Assembly: GCF_020193655.1 (NCBI RefSeq) | Contig: NZ_JADYVE010000003.1 | Location: 62,001-126,000 of the forward strand | Direction: 5' to 3' | DNA length: 64,000 nt | DNA from: Ensifer sp. IC3342 | GTDB taxonomy: Bacteria > Pseudomonadota > Alphaproteobacteria > Rhizobiales > Rhizobiaceae | Shown here: piece after piece, positions 25,941 through 34,930 of the stretch | Layout: each line of letters starts with the position of its first letter | Numbering within the stretch: the first letter of the stretch is position 1 | Notes under the pieces: model-generated | Told to the model about the DNA's origin: nothing | What the model saw: the letters and a program-made list of their open reading frames with translations, nothing else | Database searches by the model: none | Made by a program: the position numbers and the translations under genes

Positions 25941-28172
25941 ATGACGATTTCCAACACCCGCCCCATCACCCCGGACCTTATCGCCTCCCACGGGCTGAAG
26001 CCTGATGAGTACGAGCGCATCCTGAGCCTGATCGGGCGCGAGCCGACATTTACCGAACTCGGTATTTTTTCCGCGATGTGGAACGAGCACTGCTCCTACA
26101 AGTCTTCGAAGAAGTGGCTGCGGACACTTCCTACCAAGGGGCCGCGCGTCATTCAGGGGCCGGGCGAAAACGCCGGCGTTGTCGATATCAACGACGGTGA
26201 CTGCGTCGTCTTCAAGATGGAGAGCCATAACCATCCCTCCTATATCGAACCCTATCAGGGGGCTGCGACCGGCGTCGGTGGCATCCTGCGCGACGTCTTC
26301 ACCATGGGCGCCCGTCCGATCGCCGCGATGAACGCGCTGCGCTTCGGTTCGCCGGATCACCCCAAGACCCGCCATCTGGTGTCCGGCGTCGTGGCTGGTG
26401 TCGGCGGCTACGGCAACTCCTTCGGTGTCCCGACCGTGGGCGGCGAGGTTGAGTTTGACGCGCGTTACAATGGAAACATCCTCGTCAACGCATTCGCCGC
26501 CGGCCTCGCGAAGAGCGATGCGATCTTCTATTCGAAGGCGGAAGGTGTTGGCCTGCCCGTCGTCTATCTCGGTGCCAAGACCGGTCGCGATGGCGTCGGT
26601 GGCGCCACCATGGCCTCGGCAGAATTCGACGAGTCGATCGAGGAAAAGCGCCCGACGGTGCAGGTCGGCGATCCCTTCACCGAAAAATGCCTGCTCGAGG
26701 CTTGCCTCGAACTGATGCAGACGGGCGCGGTGATCGCGATCCAGGACATGGGGGCGGCAGGCCTTACCTGCTCTGCGGTCGAGATGGGCGCCAAGGGTGA
26801 TCTCGGCATCGAGCTCGATCTCGACAAGGTGCCGGTGCGGGAAGAGCGGATGACCGCTTACGAGATGATGCTTTCCGAAAGCCAGGAGCGCATGCTGATG
26901 GTGCTGCGCCCGGAAAAGGAAGAGGAGGCCAAGGCGATCTTCGTCAAGTGGGGGCTCGATTTCGCGATTGTCGGCAAGACCACTGACGATCTGCGCTTCC
27001 GCATTCTGCACCAGAGCGAGGAAGTGGCAAATCTTCCGATCAAGGAACTCGGCGACCAGGCGCCGGAATATGACCGTCCCTGGACGCCGGCAACGACCCC
27101 CTCGCCGCTCGCCAGCAACGACATCCCGCAGGCAGACGTCGCCGAAGCGCTTCTGAAGCTCGTCGGTTCCGCCAACAATTCGTCGCGCCGATGGGTGTAC
27201 GAGCAATACGACACGCTGATTCAGGGCAATTCGCTGCAACTGCCGGGCGGCGACGCCGGCGTTGTCCGCGTCGAAGGCCATGAGACGAAGGCGCTGGCCT
27301 TCTCCTCCGACGTGACGCCGCGCTACGTCGAGGCGGATCCCTTCGAGGGCGGAAAGCAGGCCGTGGCCGAGTGCTGGCGCAACCTCACGGCAACCGGTGC
27401 GCTGCCGCTCGCTGCGACCGACAACTTGAACTTCGGCAATCCCGAGCGCCCGGAGATCATGAGCCAGTTCGTTCATGCGATCAAAGGCATCGGTGAAGCT
27501 TGCCGCGCGCTCGACTTCCCGATCGTTTCGGGCAACGTGTCGCTCTATAACGAGACCAATGGCCAAGCGATCCTTCCAACCCCGACGATCGGCGGCGTCG
27601 GTCTCATTAAGGACTGGTCGAAGATGGCGCGCATCGGCTTTGCCGCCGCAGGCGAGACGATCCTGCTTGCCGGCGCGCCGGAGAGCTGGGGCGGCCATAT
27701 CGGCCGGTCTGTCTATATGCGCGACATCCACGGCCGCACCGACGGGCCTGCACCGCATGTCGACCTCGCGCATGAGCGCAAGGTTGGCGATTTCGTTCGC
27801 GGCTTGATCGAAGCGGGCCCTGCGACGGCAGTGCATGATTGCTCGTCCGGCGGCCTCGCACTCGCCGTGGCGGAAATGGCGATGGCGTCCGCAATCGGGG
27901 CGACGATCGATGCCCCGGCGGGGCATGATCCCATTCCTGTTTTCTACGGGGAAGACCAGGGACGCTACGTCGTGACCGTTGCTGCCGGCAATCTTGATGC
28001 GGTGCTGGAGCGCGCGAAGGCTGCGGGCGTTTCGCTCCCGGTCATCGGCAAGACCGGCGGCGACGCCGTCAAGCTCGGTGATGCGCGAGCGGTTGCAATC
28101 AAGGACCTGCGCTCGGCGCACGAATCCTGGTTCCCGGAATACATGGGCGGCGATCTCGCGCCGGACAATTAA
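25941..28172 (+). CDS. purL: phosphoribosylformylglycinamidine synthase subunit PurL
   Basis: Synthetase subunit of FGAM synthase, forming FGAM from FGAR with ATP and ammonia from PurQ. The 743-residue chain matches the short PurL that needs separate PurS and PurQ. Signatures include [15 protein letters not shown] (about residues 34-48), [24 protein letters not shown] (94-117), and later GNVSLYNET and [11 protein letters not shown] of the second half. It lies 3.6 kb from purQ, separated by five unrelated genes. Three copies of a tandem palindrome follow immediately after the stop. Confidence 0.96.
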   Translation: MTISNTRPITPDLIASHGLKPDEYERILSLIGREPTFTELGIFSAMWNEHCSYKSSKKWLRTLPTKGPRVIQGPGENAGVVDINDGDCVVFKMESHNHPSYIEPYQGAATGVGGILRDVFTMGARPIAAMNALRFGSPDHPKTRHLVSGVVAGVGGYGNSFGVPTVGGEVEFDARYNGNILVNAFAAGLAKSDAIFYSKAEGVGLPVVYLGAKTGRDGVGGATMASAEFDESIEEKRPTVQVGDPFTEKCLLEACLELMQTGAVIAIQDMGAAGLTCSAVEMGAKGDLGIELDLDKVPVREERMTAYEMMLSESQERMLMVLRPEKEEEAKAIFVKWGLDFAIVGKTTDDLRFRILHQSEEVANLPIKELGDQAPEYDRPWTPATTPSPLASNDIPQADVAEALLKLVGSANNSSRRWVYEQYDTLIQGNSLQLPGGDAGVVRVEGHETKALAFSSDVTPRYVEADPFEGGKQAVAECWRNLTATGALPLAATDNLNFGNPERPEIMSQFVHAIKGIGEACRALDFPIVSGNVSLYNETNGQAILPTPTIGGVGLIKDWSKMARIGFAAAGETILLAGAPESWGGHIGRSVYMRDIHGRTDGPAPHVDLAHERKVGDFVRGLIEAGPATAVHDCSSGGLALAVAEMAMASAIGATIDAPAGHDPIPVFYGEDQGRYVVTVAAGNLDAVLERAKAAGVSLPVIGKTGGDAVKLGDARAVAIKDLRSAHESWFPEYMGGDLAPDN

Positions 28173-28173
28173 T

Positions 28174-28340
28174 GCATGTCGCGCAAAAGTGCGCAGCGGT
28201 TTTGCGGTAACGACATGCATGAAGACAACGCATGTCGCGCAAAAGTGCGCAGCGGTTTTGCGGTAACGACATGCATGAAGACAACGCATGTCGCGCAAAA
28301 GTGCGCAGCGGTTTTGCGGTAACGACATGCATGAAGACAA
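28174..28340 (+). repeat. 56-bp palindromic unit repeated three times in tandem
   Basis: Units begin at 28174, 28230 and 28286, and are identical except at the last base of the array. In each unit GCATGTCG pairs with CGACATGC, and inside it GCAAAA pairs with TTTTGC around GTGCGCAGCGG, giving a long hairpin. The array starts two bases after the purL stop. Its core resembles the first hairpin of the mosaic at 11395-11437 (AAAAGTG...GCGG TTTT). There are no unique spacers, so this is not a CRISPR array. Confidence 0.85.
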
Positions 28341-28352
28341 TGATCTAAAGCG

Positions 28353-28380
28353 TGTCGCGTGAATTCTTTTTCACGCGACA
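28353..28380 (+). repeat. perfect hairpin next to the tandem array
   Basis: TGTCGCGTGA (28353-28362) pairs with TCACGCGACA (28371-28380) around an eight-base, T-rich loop. It lies 12 bases after the tandem array and could be part of the same mosaic or the actual end of the purL transcript. Confidence 0.6.
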
Positions 28381-28511
28381 GGCTTTGGGCGCGGAGACCT
28401 TGGGAACTGGCCGATTCAGTATTTGCTTTCAGCACCTGAATCGTGGTTCCCTGAAAATATGAAAGGCGTCGGCAGCGCTGTCGGCGCAGAATAAAAGGGA
28501 GTTGGCGTACC

Positions 28512-28745
28512 ATGCCCATGACACCAGGCGATATCGAAGACTTGATCAAGGCCGGGATCCCCGGTGCAAAGGTCACGATCCGCGATTTGGCCGGTGACGG
28601 CGACCACTATGCCGCCGAAGTCGTGGCCGAGGCGTTTCGCGGCAAGACCCGCGTGCAGCAGCACCAGATGGTCTATAACGCATTGAAGGGCAATATGGGT
28701 GGCGTGCTTCACGCACTCGCCCTCCAGACCAGCGCGCCGGAGTGA
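28512..28745 (+). CDS. bolA: BolA family protein
   Basis: A 77-residue BolA-like protein, probably of the BolA2/YrbA-IbaG type. BolA proteins pair with CGFS monothiol glutaredoxins through a shared 2Fe-2S cluster and take part in iron sensing. The fold's landmarks DLIKAGIPGAKVTIRDLAGDGDHYAAEVVAEAFRGKTRVQQHQMVYNAL-type region covers residues 9-58, with the conserved RVQQHQMVY helix carrying the histidine cluster ligand. The Grx4-type partner gene follows about 380 bases later, with a small basic protein between them. Confidence 0.9.
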   Translation: MPMTPGDIEDLIKAGIPGAKVTIRDLAGDGDHYAAEVVAEAFRGKTRVQQHQMVYNALKGNMGGVLHALALQTSAPE

Positions 28746-28751
28746 CCCGGA

Positions 28752-28994
28752 ATGGCGGATCTGATCAAGGAGCTCGTCAGCGGTGTTGTTGACAGCGCGC
28801 TGAAGGAGATCCTGAAGAAGACCGGCGCAAGGCGTACCGCGACGAAGCGGACGAAGCGCCGGACCAGGAAAGCCGCGTCGGGCGGTCTGCTCGCGGAGAT
28901 CATTGAAACCGCGGTACGCAAACCGGCCAAGAAACAGGTAAGTCGTCGCCGCACGGCGGCCGCGAGGAGCAAGCTGCGCCGCCGCTCCTCGTAG
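28752..28994 (+). CDS. hypothetical small basic protein
   Basis: An 80-residue protein that I do not recognise. Its N-terminus (LIKELVSGVVDSALKEILKK) looks like an amphipathic helix; the rest is very rich in Arg and Lys with TRRxK-type patches, so it probably binds nucleic acid or an acidic partner. It begins six bases after the BolA stop with an ATG and in the same direction, and grxD follows 134 bases later. The frame is real by spacing and by codon use that resembles its neighbours, but no homologue family is known to me. Confidence 0.6.
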   Translation: MADLIKELVSGVVDSALKEILKKTGARRTATKRTKRRTRKAASGGLLAEIIETAVRKPAKKQVSRRRTAAARSKLRRRSS

Positions 28995-29128
28995 CGAGTG
29001 GTATCAAGGCCACATTTTGAGGACCATCAATATTTGTTGCGATTGGGTGGTGAAAATCACACGCACGCATGCTATCTAAACCCCAATCGACATCCGGTCC
29101 TTGAAGCCGGCGCAGGAAGGAAGACAAA

Positions 29129-29464
29129 ATGAGCGGAATTCACGATTTCATCGATAACGAAGTCAAGACGAACGACGTCGTTCTCTTCATGAAGGGCACG
29201 CCGCAGTTCCCGCAGTGTGGCTTCTCCGGCCAGGTTGTCCAGATCCTCGATTATATCGGCGTTGACTACAAGGGTATCAATGTGCTTGCGGATGCGGATC
29301 TTCGCCAGGGCATTAAGGACTATTCCAATTGGCCGACCATTCCGCAGCTTTATGTGAAGGGCGAATTTGTCGGCGGCTGTGACATCGTACGGGAGATGTT
29401 CCAGGCCGGCGAATTGCAGTCGCATCTTCAGGGACAAGGGATTTCTGTGAAGGGTGCCGCCTGA
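29129..29464 (+). CDS. grxD: monothiol glutaredoxin, Grx4/GrxD type
   Basis: Carries and delivers 2Fe-2S clusters and takes part in iron homeostasis together with BolA. The 111-residue protein has the CGFS active site at residues 30-33 inside [12 protein letters not shown], the [19 protein letters not shown] glutathione-binding region near 71-89, and the length typical of single-domain monothiol glutaredoxins. A strong intrinsic terminator follows. Its placement just after bolA strengthens both calls. Confidence 0.95.
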   Translation: MSGIHDFIDNEVKTNDVVLFMKGTPQFPQCGFSGQVVQILDYIGVDYKGINVLADADLRQGIKDYSNWPTIPQLYVKGEFVGGCDIVREMFQAGELQSHLQGQGISVKGAA

Positions 29465-29490
29465 CCCGTAAGGCATCCTTTCAAATATCG

Positions 29491-29516
29491 GGAAAGGCGG
29501 GTGACCGCCTTTTTTG
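29491..29516 (+). terminator. terminator of the bolA-grxD cluster
   Basis: An AGGCGG...CCGCCT stem (about 29496-29511) is followed by a run of six T residues. It lies about 30 bases after the grxD stop. Confidence 0.88.
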
Positions 29517-29519
29517 ATT

Positions 29520-29908
29520 CTGAAGCTATATTTCGACTGCCTAATTTCTAATGTGCTTCTTGAGCGGCCACGCAATTTCGGGCTGCAGGGAAGGCTTCTC
29601 GATAGTCTGATATAAGCTGCCCGCGAGGGGCACCTTTCCATTCAAGGGCATAAGAAGCGGACACCGCTTTACCCGGACCTCCGCTCGCCGCTCGTTCTGA
29701 CGAGTGAGCGCGTCCTACCTCCACACCCGACGAGACGACCGGCGCTCGCCGGGCGCCAGTCCGTTCGGAGCCACCAACCGCATCGTTCAGGCCGGACGCG
29801 GCCCGCACCAGATGCGGAGACTCAAAGCGTTGCAGCCCTCTCCCGCTCGGGAGAGCAAATAGTTTTCAAGACCCGATTGCCATACCCGGCATCAGCAGGA
29901 CAAGTGAC
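29520..29908. other. unassigned 390-base stretch between grxD and an MFS gene
   Basis: No recognisable gene. A minus-strand open frame of 86 codons (29548-29808) exists but has no ribosome site, odd composition and no familiar motif. Several inverted repeats occur: CGCTCGCCGCTCGT near 29686 with ACGAGTGAGCG near 29700, and a GGCGC...GCGCC stem near 29750. A structured RNA, a decayed gene or the promoter region of the transporter are all possible. Confidence 0.4.
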
Positions 29909-31147
29909 ATGACGAGGCCCATTGATCAGACCGCCACTCTCTCGGGACTGACGAAGTTCCAGTTTATCGCGCTGATGGCAATGCTGATGTCAATCAACGC
30001 GGTCTCGATCGACATCATGCTGCCGGGCCTGCAGGAGATTGGAGCGAGCCTCGGCGTTGCCGACGAAAACGACCGGCAGTTTGTCATCACTGCCTATCTC
30101 ATCGGCATGGGCTTCGCGCAACTGTTCTTCGGACCGCTTTCCGACCGCTTCGGGCGAAAGGGGCCGCTTTTGGGTGGGCTGGCCTTGTACGGCCTCTACG
30201 CGCTGGCAATCGTTTTCGTGCCGACCTTCGCCGCGCTCCTGTTCTTTCGGTTCGTGCAGGGTGTGGGCGCGGCCGCAACCCGCGTCATCACCGTTTCCGT
30301 CGTGCGTGACGTGTATGGTGGCCGCCAGATGGCGGAGATCATGTCGCTGGTCATGATGGTGTTCATGATCGTTCCGGTTATCGCGCCGAGCATCGGTCAG
30401 CTGATCATGCTCTTTTCGGAATGGCACATGATCTTCGTCGTGATCGCCCTGTTTGCAGTGACCATCGCCGTGCCGGTGGCCCTTCGGCTTCAAGAGACGT
30501 TGGCACCGGCTAATCGGCGCGCCTTCACGGCTTCAGTGATACTGGATGGATTCCGCATCGTGCTGACGAACCGGTTGGCGCTTTTTTACACGCTGGCGAC
30601 CTCCGCCCTGCTCGGCGGCCTTTTCGGTTTCGTGAATTCGGCCCAACAGATTCTTGTGGGCATATACGGGCTCGGCATCTGGTTCCCGGCGGTTTTCGCA
30701 GCCTTCGCCGGCATGATGGCGGTCGCATCCTTCACCAATTCGCGCCTCGTCCAGCGATTTGGCATGCGAGCGCTCTCGCATGCGGCGCTTCTCGGTTTCA
30801 CCCTGGCAAGCTTCGTCTGGGTCTCCCTGTCGCTGATGGGGCCGCTGTCGCTGCCGCTCTTCATCATTCTGCACGCCGCGACGATGTTCCAGTTCGGCCT
30901 GATCGCGGCGAATTTCAACGCCATGGCGATGGAGCCGCTTGGCCATGTGGCCGGAACGGCCTCCTCTGTGCTGGGCTTTACCCAGACGATCGGCGGCGGG
31001 ATCATCGGTGCGTTTATCGGCCAGGCCTTCGACGGCACCGTCACGCCGCTTGCCGCAGGATTTTTCATTGTCGCTATTTTCGCCCTCGCCTTCGTGCTGA
31101 TTGCGGAGGGTGGTCGGCTTTTCAAACCGCACAATCCGGCGGGTTAG
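29909..31147 (+). CDS. MFS transporter, Bcr/CflA drug-resistance family
   Basis: A 412-residue inner-membrane proton-driven exporter with 12 predicted helices. The Bcr/CflA family signature is the early MLPGLQEIGASLGV segment (about residues 35-48), and the MFS motif A reads GPLSDRFGRKGPLLGG near 75-90. The loop between helices 2 and 3 and the VQGVGAAATRV motif of helix 4 are also typical. A second, similar Bcr/CflA gene starts 91 bases downstream, in the same direction. Substrate unknown; chloramphenicol or bicyclomycin-type drugs are known for relatives. Confidence 0.88.
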   Translation: MTRPIDQTATLSGLTKFQFIALMAMLMSINAVSIDIMLPGLQEIGASLGVADENDRQFVITAYLIGMGFAQLFFGPLSDRFGRKGPLLGGLALYGLYALAIVFVPTFAALLFFRFVQGVGAAATRVITVSVVRDVYGGRQMAEIMSLVMMVFMIVPVIAPSIGQLIMLFSEWHMIFVVIALFAVTIAVPVALRLQETLAPANRRAFTASVILDGFRIVLTNRLALFYTLATSALLGGLFGFVNSAQQILVGIYGLGIWFPAVFAAFAGMMAVASFTNSRLVQRFGMRALSHAALLGFTLASFVWVSLSLMGPLSLPLFIILHAATMFQFGLIAANFNAMAMEPLGHVAGTASSVLGFTQTIGGGIIGAFIGQAFDGTVTPLAAGFFIVAIFALAFVLIAEGGRLFKPHNPAG

Positions 31148-31238
31148 CCCGAAATACGGCATGGAGGCGTCCCTCGCCTTCGCCGCGGACGCGCCGGTCC
31201 CATATCTCCTTCCAAGCTCATATTACCGGATATCGACA

Positions 31239-32546
31239 ATGTCTTCCGTCTCAGAACGATCTTCCATCCCCCAACAAGCCGAACATGGCGATGGGGTTTC
31301 GGGCGCGGCACGCATCCGTATGGGTGTCGCAGAGTTCATCGTGACAATCGCGCTCTTGACCGCGAGCGTCGCGCTTGCGATCGACAGCATGCTTCCCGCC
31401 CTTCAGAGCATCGGTCAGTCGTTCGGCGTCGCAAATGCGAACGACGCTCAGCTTGTCATCGGCATCTTCCTGCTCGGCTTCGGCCTCTCGCAGATTTTCT
31501 TCGGCAGCCTTTCCGACGCCTTCGGTCGGCGCGTCGTACTGCTCGGCGGCCTCGCCTTCTTCACGCTCACCTCATTCACAGCGTCGCAGGCCTCGAGTTT
31601 CGAAGCGCTGCTCGTGATGCGCTTTGTCCAGGGGATCGGTGCAGCCGCCATCCGCATTACGACGATGGCAATCGTGCGCGATTGTTTTGGCGGCCGCGAA
31701 ATGGCGCGAGTCATGTCTTACGTGATGATCGTCTTCATGATCATCCCGATCGTCGCTCCGTCTCTCGGCCAATTCGTGATCGTCTCCGCAAGCTGGCACT
31801 GGATCTTCATCCTGATTGGCGGCATTGGTGCCGTCCTGTTTGCTTGGGCGCTCACCCGGATGAGGGAGTCCCTGCCGGTAGAGGAGCGTCTGCCGCTTTC
31901 GGCCGGCGCCGTCCTCTCCGGCTTCCGCACCGTACTGACGAACCGCATAACCTGCGGCTACATGATCGGGCTTACGCTCTTCTCTGCCGTGATCTGTGCT
32001 TACATCGTCAGCGTTCAGCAAGTCTTCGGAGAGGTCTACGGTCTTGGCGATTGGCTGCCGATCGCCTTTGCAGGGACCGCGGGCGGCATTGCAGTCGCCA
32101 ATTTCGCCAACGGCTTCTTCGTCCGCAGCTTCGGTATGCGCCGCATCTCACATGCGGCGATGATCCTCTTCACGTTGCTGGCGTCGATCGGTCTCGTGCT
32201 GTCGCTCGCCAGCACGCCCGCCTTCGTCATCAGCTATCTGCTTTTTTCGATACTGCTGATGTTCTTCGCCGTCATCGCCACGAACTTCACCGCCATCAGC
32301 CTTGAGCCGATGGGACACCTTGCGGGGACGGCAACCGCGATTACCGGATTCGTATCGACGACGGGCGGCACACTACTTGGCGCCGCCGTTGGCCAGCTCT
32401 TCAACGGCACGCTGCAGCCCTTATTCGGTGGCTTCGCGCTGTTCGGTTTGCTCACCATTCTCGCCACGCTCTGGGCGGAGAACGGCAAGCTCTTCACGCA
32501 TCCCGGCGACAAGGACATGGGGCACGAGCACGGCAGCCACATCTAA
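31239..32546 (+). CDS. MFS transporter, Bcr/CflA family, second copy
   Basis: A 435-residue paralogue of the preceding transporter, with an extra polar N-terminal tail of about 25 residues. It has IDSMLPALQSIGQSFGV, the motif A segment GSLSDAFGRRVVLLGG and VQGIGAAAIRI in the same positions, and 12 predicted helices. The start is ATG 31239; upstream in-frame ATGs at 31101 and 31161 lie in or near the end of the first gene and give no conserved extension. Tandem placement suggests duplication. The C-terminus is histidine-rich (HEHGSH), absent from the first copy, which could hint at metal contact, though this is speculation. Confidence 0.86.
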   Translation: MSSVSERSSIPQQAEHGDGVSGAARIRMGVAEFIVTIALLTASVALAIDSMLPALQSIGQSFGVANANDAQLVIGIFLLGFGLSQIFFGSLSDAFGRRVVLLGGLAFFTLTSFTASQASSFEALLVMRFVQGIGAAAIRITTMAIVRDCFGGREMARVMSYVMIVFMIIPIVAPSLGQFVIVSASWHWIFILIGGIGAVLFAWALTRMRESLPVEERLPLSAGAVLSGFRTVLTNRITCGYMIGLTLFSAVICAYIVSVQQVFGEVYGLGDWLPIAFAGTAGGIAVANFANGFFVRSFGMRRISHAAMILFTLLASIGLVLSLASTPAFVISYLLFSILLMFFAVIATNFTAISLEPMGHLAGTATAITGFVSTTGGTLLGAAVGQLFNGTLQPLFGGFALFGLLTILATLWAENGKLFTHPGDKDMGHEHGSHI

Positions 32547-32606
32547 TGCTGTCGCCAACCGCGCACTGAAAACAGAGGCGTGGCCGGCTTGTACATTGCC
32601 ACGCTC

Positions 32607-33056
32607 TCAGTTCACATCCAGTGGCGGCCCGGTGAACCGCAGATTGTGCCGGCCTGCGGCCTCCACGATTGCCGGCATATCGTCGGGAATGGAGAACTGG
32701 CCCGCCGCCATTTCCGCGAAGAACTCCTCGAAGCCGCCGGGCGTCAGGATCACGAGATGGCGGCAGGGAATATCCCCTACGACCTGGAAAGTATGCTCCG
32801 ATCCACGAGGGACAAACATCGTCTCCCCCGGTCCTCGCATGAGTTCTTCGCCTTCCAGCCAGAATTTGCACCGGCCCGTGAGGATCACGAAGATCTCGTC
32901 TTCGGCCTCGTGGACGTGTCGTGGAGGTCCGCTTCCGATTGGAGAGAGGCTGTCAACGATCGACATTTTGCCGTCGGTCGCCTTGGTGGACAGAATTGTC
33001 CTGTATGTGACGCCATTCCAATCGATGGCATCGGCGTAAAAGATCTCGTTGTGCAT
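32607..33056 (-). CDS. cupin domain protein
   Basis: A small single-domain cupin of 149 residues when started at ATG 33056. The first cupin motif is PRHVHEAEDEIFVILTGRCKFW (about residues 44-65), with HxH and E as metal ligands, and the second is PRGSEHTFQVVG near 83-94, so a metal site is complete. In-frame starts at 33068 and 33107 give short, unconserved extensions. Enzyme versus sensor function cannot be told; the divergent LysR regulator gene suggests that its expression is inducible. Confidence 0.8.
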   Translation of the reverse strand: MHNEIFYADAIDWNGVTYRTILSTKATDGKMSIVDSLSPIGSGPPRHVHEAEDEIFVILTGRCKFWLEGEELMRGPGETMFVPRGSEHTFQVVGDIPCRHLVILTPGGFEEFFAEMAAGQFSIPDDMPAIVEAAGRHNLRFTGPPLDVN

Positions 33057-33142
33057 GCTTAGCTCCATCAAAGCGTTCTTGTTGACCGAGCTTAAGCGGC
33101 GGGACACTGTCGGTCCAACCGATTGTAGAGATACAAGCTATC

Positions 33143-34102
33143 GTGAAAGTCAATTTCGCAACGTTCGACCTTAACCTGATGCGCGTGCTCGACGCCATTC
33201 TGCGCGAGGGTTCGACTGTTCAGGCGGGCAAGCGGCTGAACATGTCCCAATCGGCAGTGTCGGGCGCGTTGGCCAGATTGCGGCACGCGCTGAAAGACGA
33301 GCTGTTCGTCCGCCATGGCAACCGTCTGGTTCCGACCGACTATGCAAGGTCGATCGAATTGCCGCTCAGGGAGGAATTGGACCGACTTGCAGTCCTTTTT
33401 GCGCCACCAAGCACGTTCGATCCCACGACGGCGGAGGGAACCTTTCGTATCACGGCAAGTGACTTCTTCGCCGAGATGCTAATGCCGGCGCTTGCGGACC
33501 TGTTGCGCAAGCAGGCGCCCAATATCAGAGCGCAGCTCGTCGATCTTGTTCCCAACAGCTATATCGACAGCCTCGAGACGTATCATGCCGATTTGGCCTT
33601 GATCCCGAACCAGCCTGTCCCAGACTGGGCCAGCAGCCACCCGCTCTTTTATTCGACCTTCGTCGTGATCACGCGACGCAGCCATCCCCAACTGACAGCG
33701 GCGGGGTTAAGACCAAGCGAAATGGTTCCGATGGACCTGTTCTGCGAGATTGGACACGTGCTTTTCTCGCCTGAGGGAAAGTTCTCGGCCATGGGCGACG
33801 CGGCGCTGGCCAAGGTGGGCCGCCGCCGAAAGGTCATGATGACCTTGCCGGTATTTTCCGGCGTTTGCCGCGCAGTTGCGGAAAGCGACCTGATCGCGTT
33901 GGTGCCGCGTCAGCTGGCCGAGCGGGTCGCCCCGCAGATCGGCCTGGACATCTACCACCCGCCGATGCCGATTGTTCCGCCCTTGATCATTGCGGTCTGG
34001 CACCGACGTTCGACGGCCAGCCCGCTGCACAGATGGATGAGGGAGAAGATCATCGGGTTGATGCGCCCCCTCAACGAAGGCGAGCGGACGGCCATCACCT
34101 AG
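33143..34102 (+). CDS. LysR family transcriptional regulator (NodD-like subfamily)
   Basis: A 319-residue LysR regulator. Its winged helix is at residues 9-66, with LMRVLDAILREGSTVQAGKRLNMSQSAVSGALARLR; the FDLNLMRVLDAI opening and the ATDY-like TDYARSI region resemble the NodD/LinR branch. The effector domain starts near 90. It is transcribed away from the cupin gene, the usual arrangement when LysR controls a divergent target. The T-N11-A type box could not be pinpointed with certainty in the 86-base gap. The inducer is unknown. Confidence 0.88.
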   Translation: MKVNFATFDLNLMRVLDAILREGSTVQAGKRLNMSQSAVSGALARLRHALKDELFVRHGNRLVPTDYARSIELPLREELDRLAVLFAPPSTFDPTTAEGTFRITASDFFAEMLMPALADLLRKQAPNIRAQLVDLVPNSYIDSLETYHADLALIPNQPVPDWASSHPLFYSTFVVITRRSHPQLTAAGLRPSEMVPMDLFCEIGHVLFSPEGKFSAMGDAALAKVGRRRKVMMTLPVFSGVCRAVAESDLIALVPRQLAERVAPQIGLDIYHPPMPIVPPLIIAVWHRRSTASPLHRWMREKIIGLMRPLNEGERTAIT

Positions 34103-34105
34103 ATG

Positions 34106-34930
34106 TCAGACGGTGAAAACCTCTCGCCGCAACGCGTCCCAGCTCTCCTTGTCGGTTGCCAGAAGCAGGCCGCCGTTCGTGTGGGCGGGCAGATAGCGCG
34201 AGCCATCGAAGCGCGCTGCATAGGCGCCCGCCTCTTCGGCGATCAACGTACCGGCCAGATGGTCCCACGGCATCAGCTTCTGGTACATGAGGAAATGCAG
34301 ATGGCCGCCGGCAAAGATGCGATACTCGTGCGCTGCACAACGGTAACTGGTGGCGATCCTGACCTTGGCCAAATTGCTCATGACGATCCGGCGGTCTTCT
34401 TCCTTGTAGAAGGCCGTTGAAGCACCGCCGACCATGGCCTCGAGCGGCACGCCCGCAGTCACCGCCAATTTCTCCTGCGATCCGTCGGGCCGGCACAACC
34501 ATGCGCCCGCCCCCTTTTCCGCAATGACCCAGTCGTTGCCGAGCGGATCATAAATGATGCCGGCAACGGTCTCGCCTTTGGCGACCACGCTCGCCATCAC
34601 GCCAAAGAGCGGCAAGCCGGCGGCGAAATTGAAAGTTCCGTCGATCGGGTCGACGACGATCGCCAGATCAGCATCGGCAAGCTTATTGAGCAGCGCCGGA
34701 TCGGCGGCGACCGACTCCTCGCCGATGAATACGGCGCCGGGGGCGATTGTGTCGATCCTGGCCTTGATCAGCCTTTCCGCTGCTTCATCCCCCTCGGTGA
34801 CGAGATCGATCGCCTCCGACTTCATGCGCACATCGCCTGAGCCTAGATTGCGGAATCGCGGGAGGATTTCCTTGACCGCCGCCTCCTGCAGAAGATTGGC
34901 AAGCGCGGCAATGTCGACGGATTGGCTCAT
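34106..34930 (-). CDS. inositol monophosphatase family protein
   Basis: A 274-residue magnesium-dependent sugar-phosphate phosphatase. Metal-site motifs are visible: GEES near residue 73, [14 protein letters not shown] (about 97-110), and [14 protein letters not shown] near 225 for the second aspartate. The family covers inositol, histidinol and 3'-phosphoadenosine phosphatases, and the substrate cannot be fixed here. It starts with a four-base overlap on the ttcA stop, so it belongs to a two-gene operon with ttcA. It ends three bases from the convergent LysR gene. Confidence 0.88.
   Translation of the reverse strand: MSQSVDIAALANLLQEAAVKEILPRFRNLGSGDVRMKSEAIDLVTEGDEAAERLIKARIDTIAPGAVFIGEESVAADPALLNKLADADLAIVVDPIDGTFNFAAGLPLFGVMASVVAKGETVAGIIYDPLGNDWVIAEKGAGAWLCRPDGSQEKLAVTAGVPLEAMVGGASTAFYKEEDRRIVMSNLAKVRIATSYRCAAHEYRIFAGGHLHFLMYQKLMPWDHLAGTLIAEEAGAYAARFDGSRYLPAHTNGGLLLATDKESWDALRREVFTV

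Noticed and set aside
25794..28340. 848-codon open frame on the strand opposite purL
   Set aside because: It is a shadow of purL in a high-GC genome, with Arg/His/Asp-rich translation, no known domain, and it runs through the non-coding tandem repeats.
28174..28340. CRISPR array
   Set aside because: Three direct repeats are contiguous with no unique spacers, and the unit is 56 bases with an internal palindrome.
29548..29808. 86-codon minus-strand frame as a gene
   Set aside because: No ribosome site, no domain and unusual composition; kept only as part of an unassigned region.
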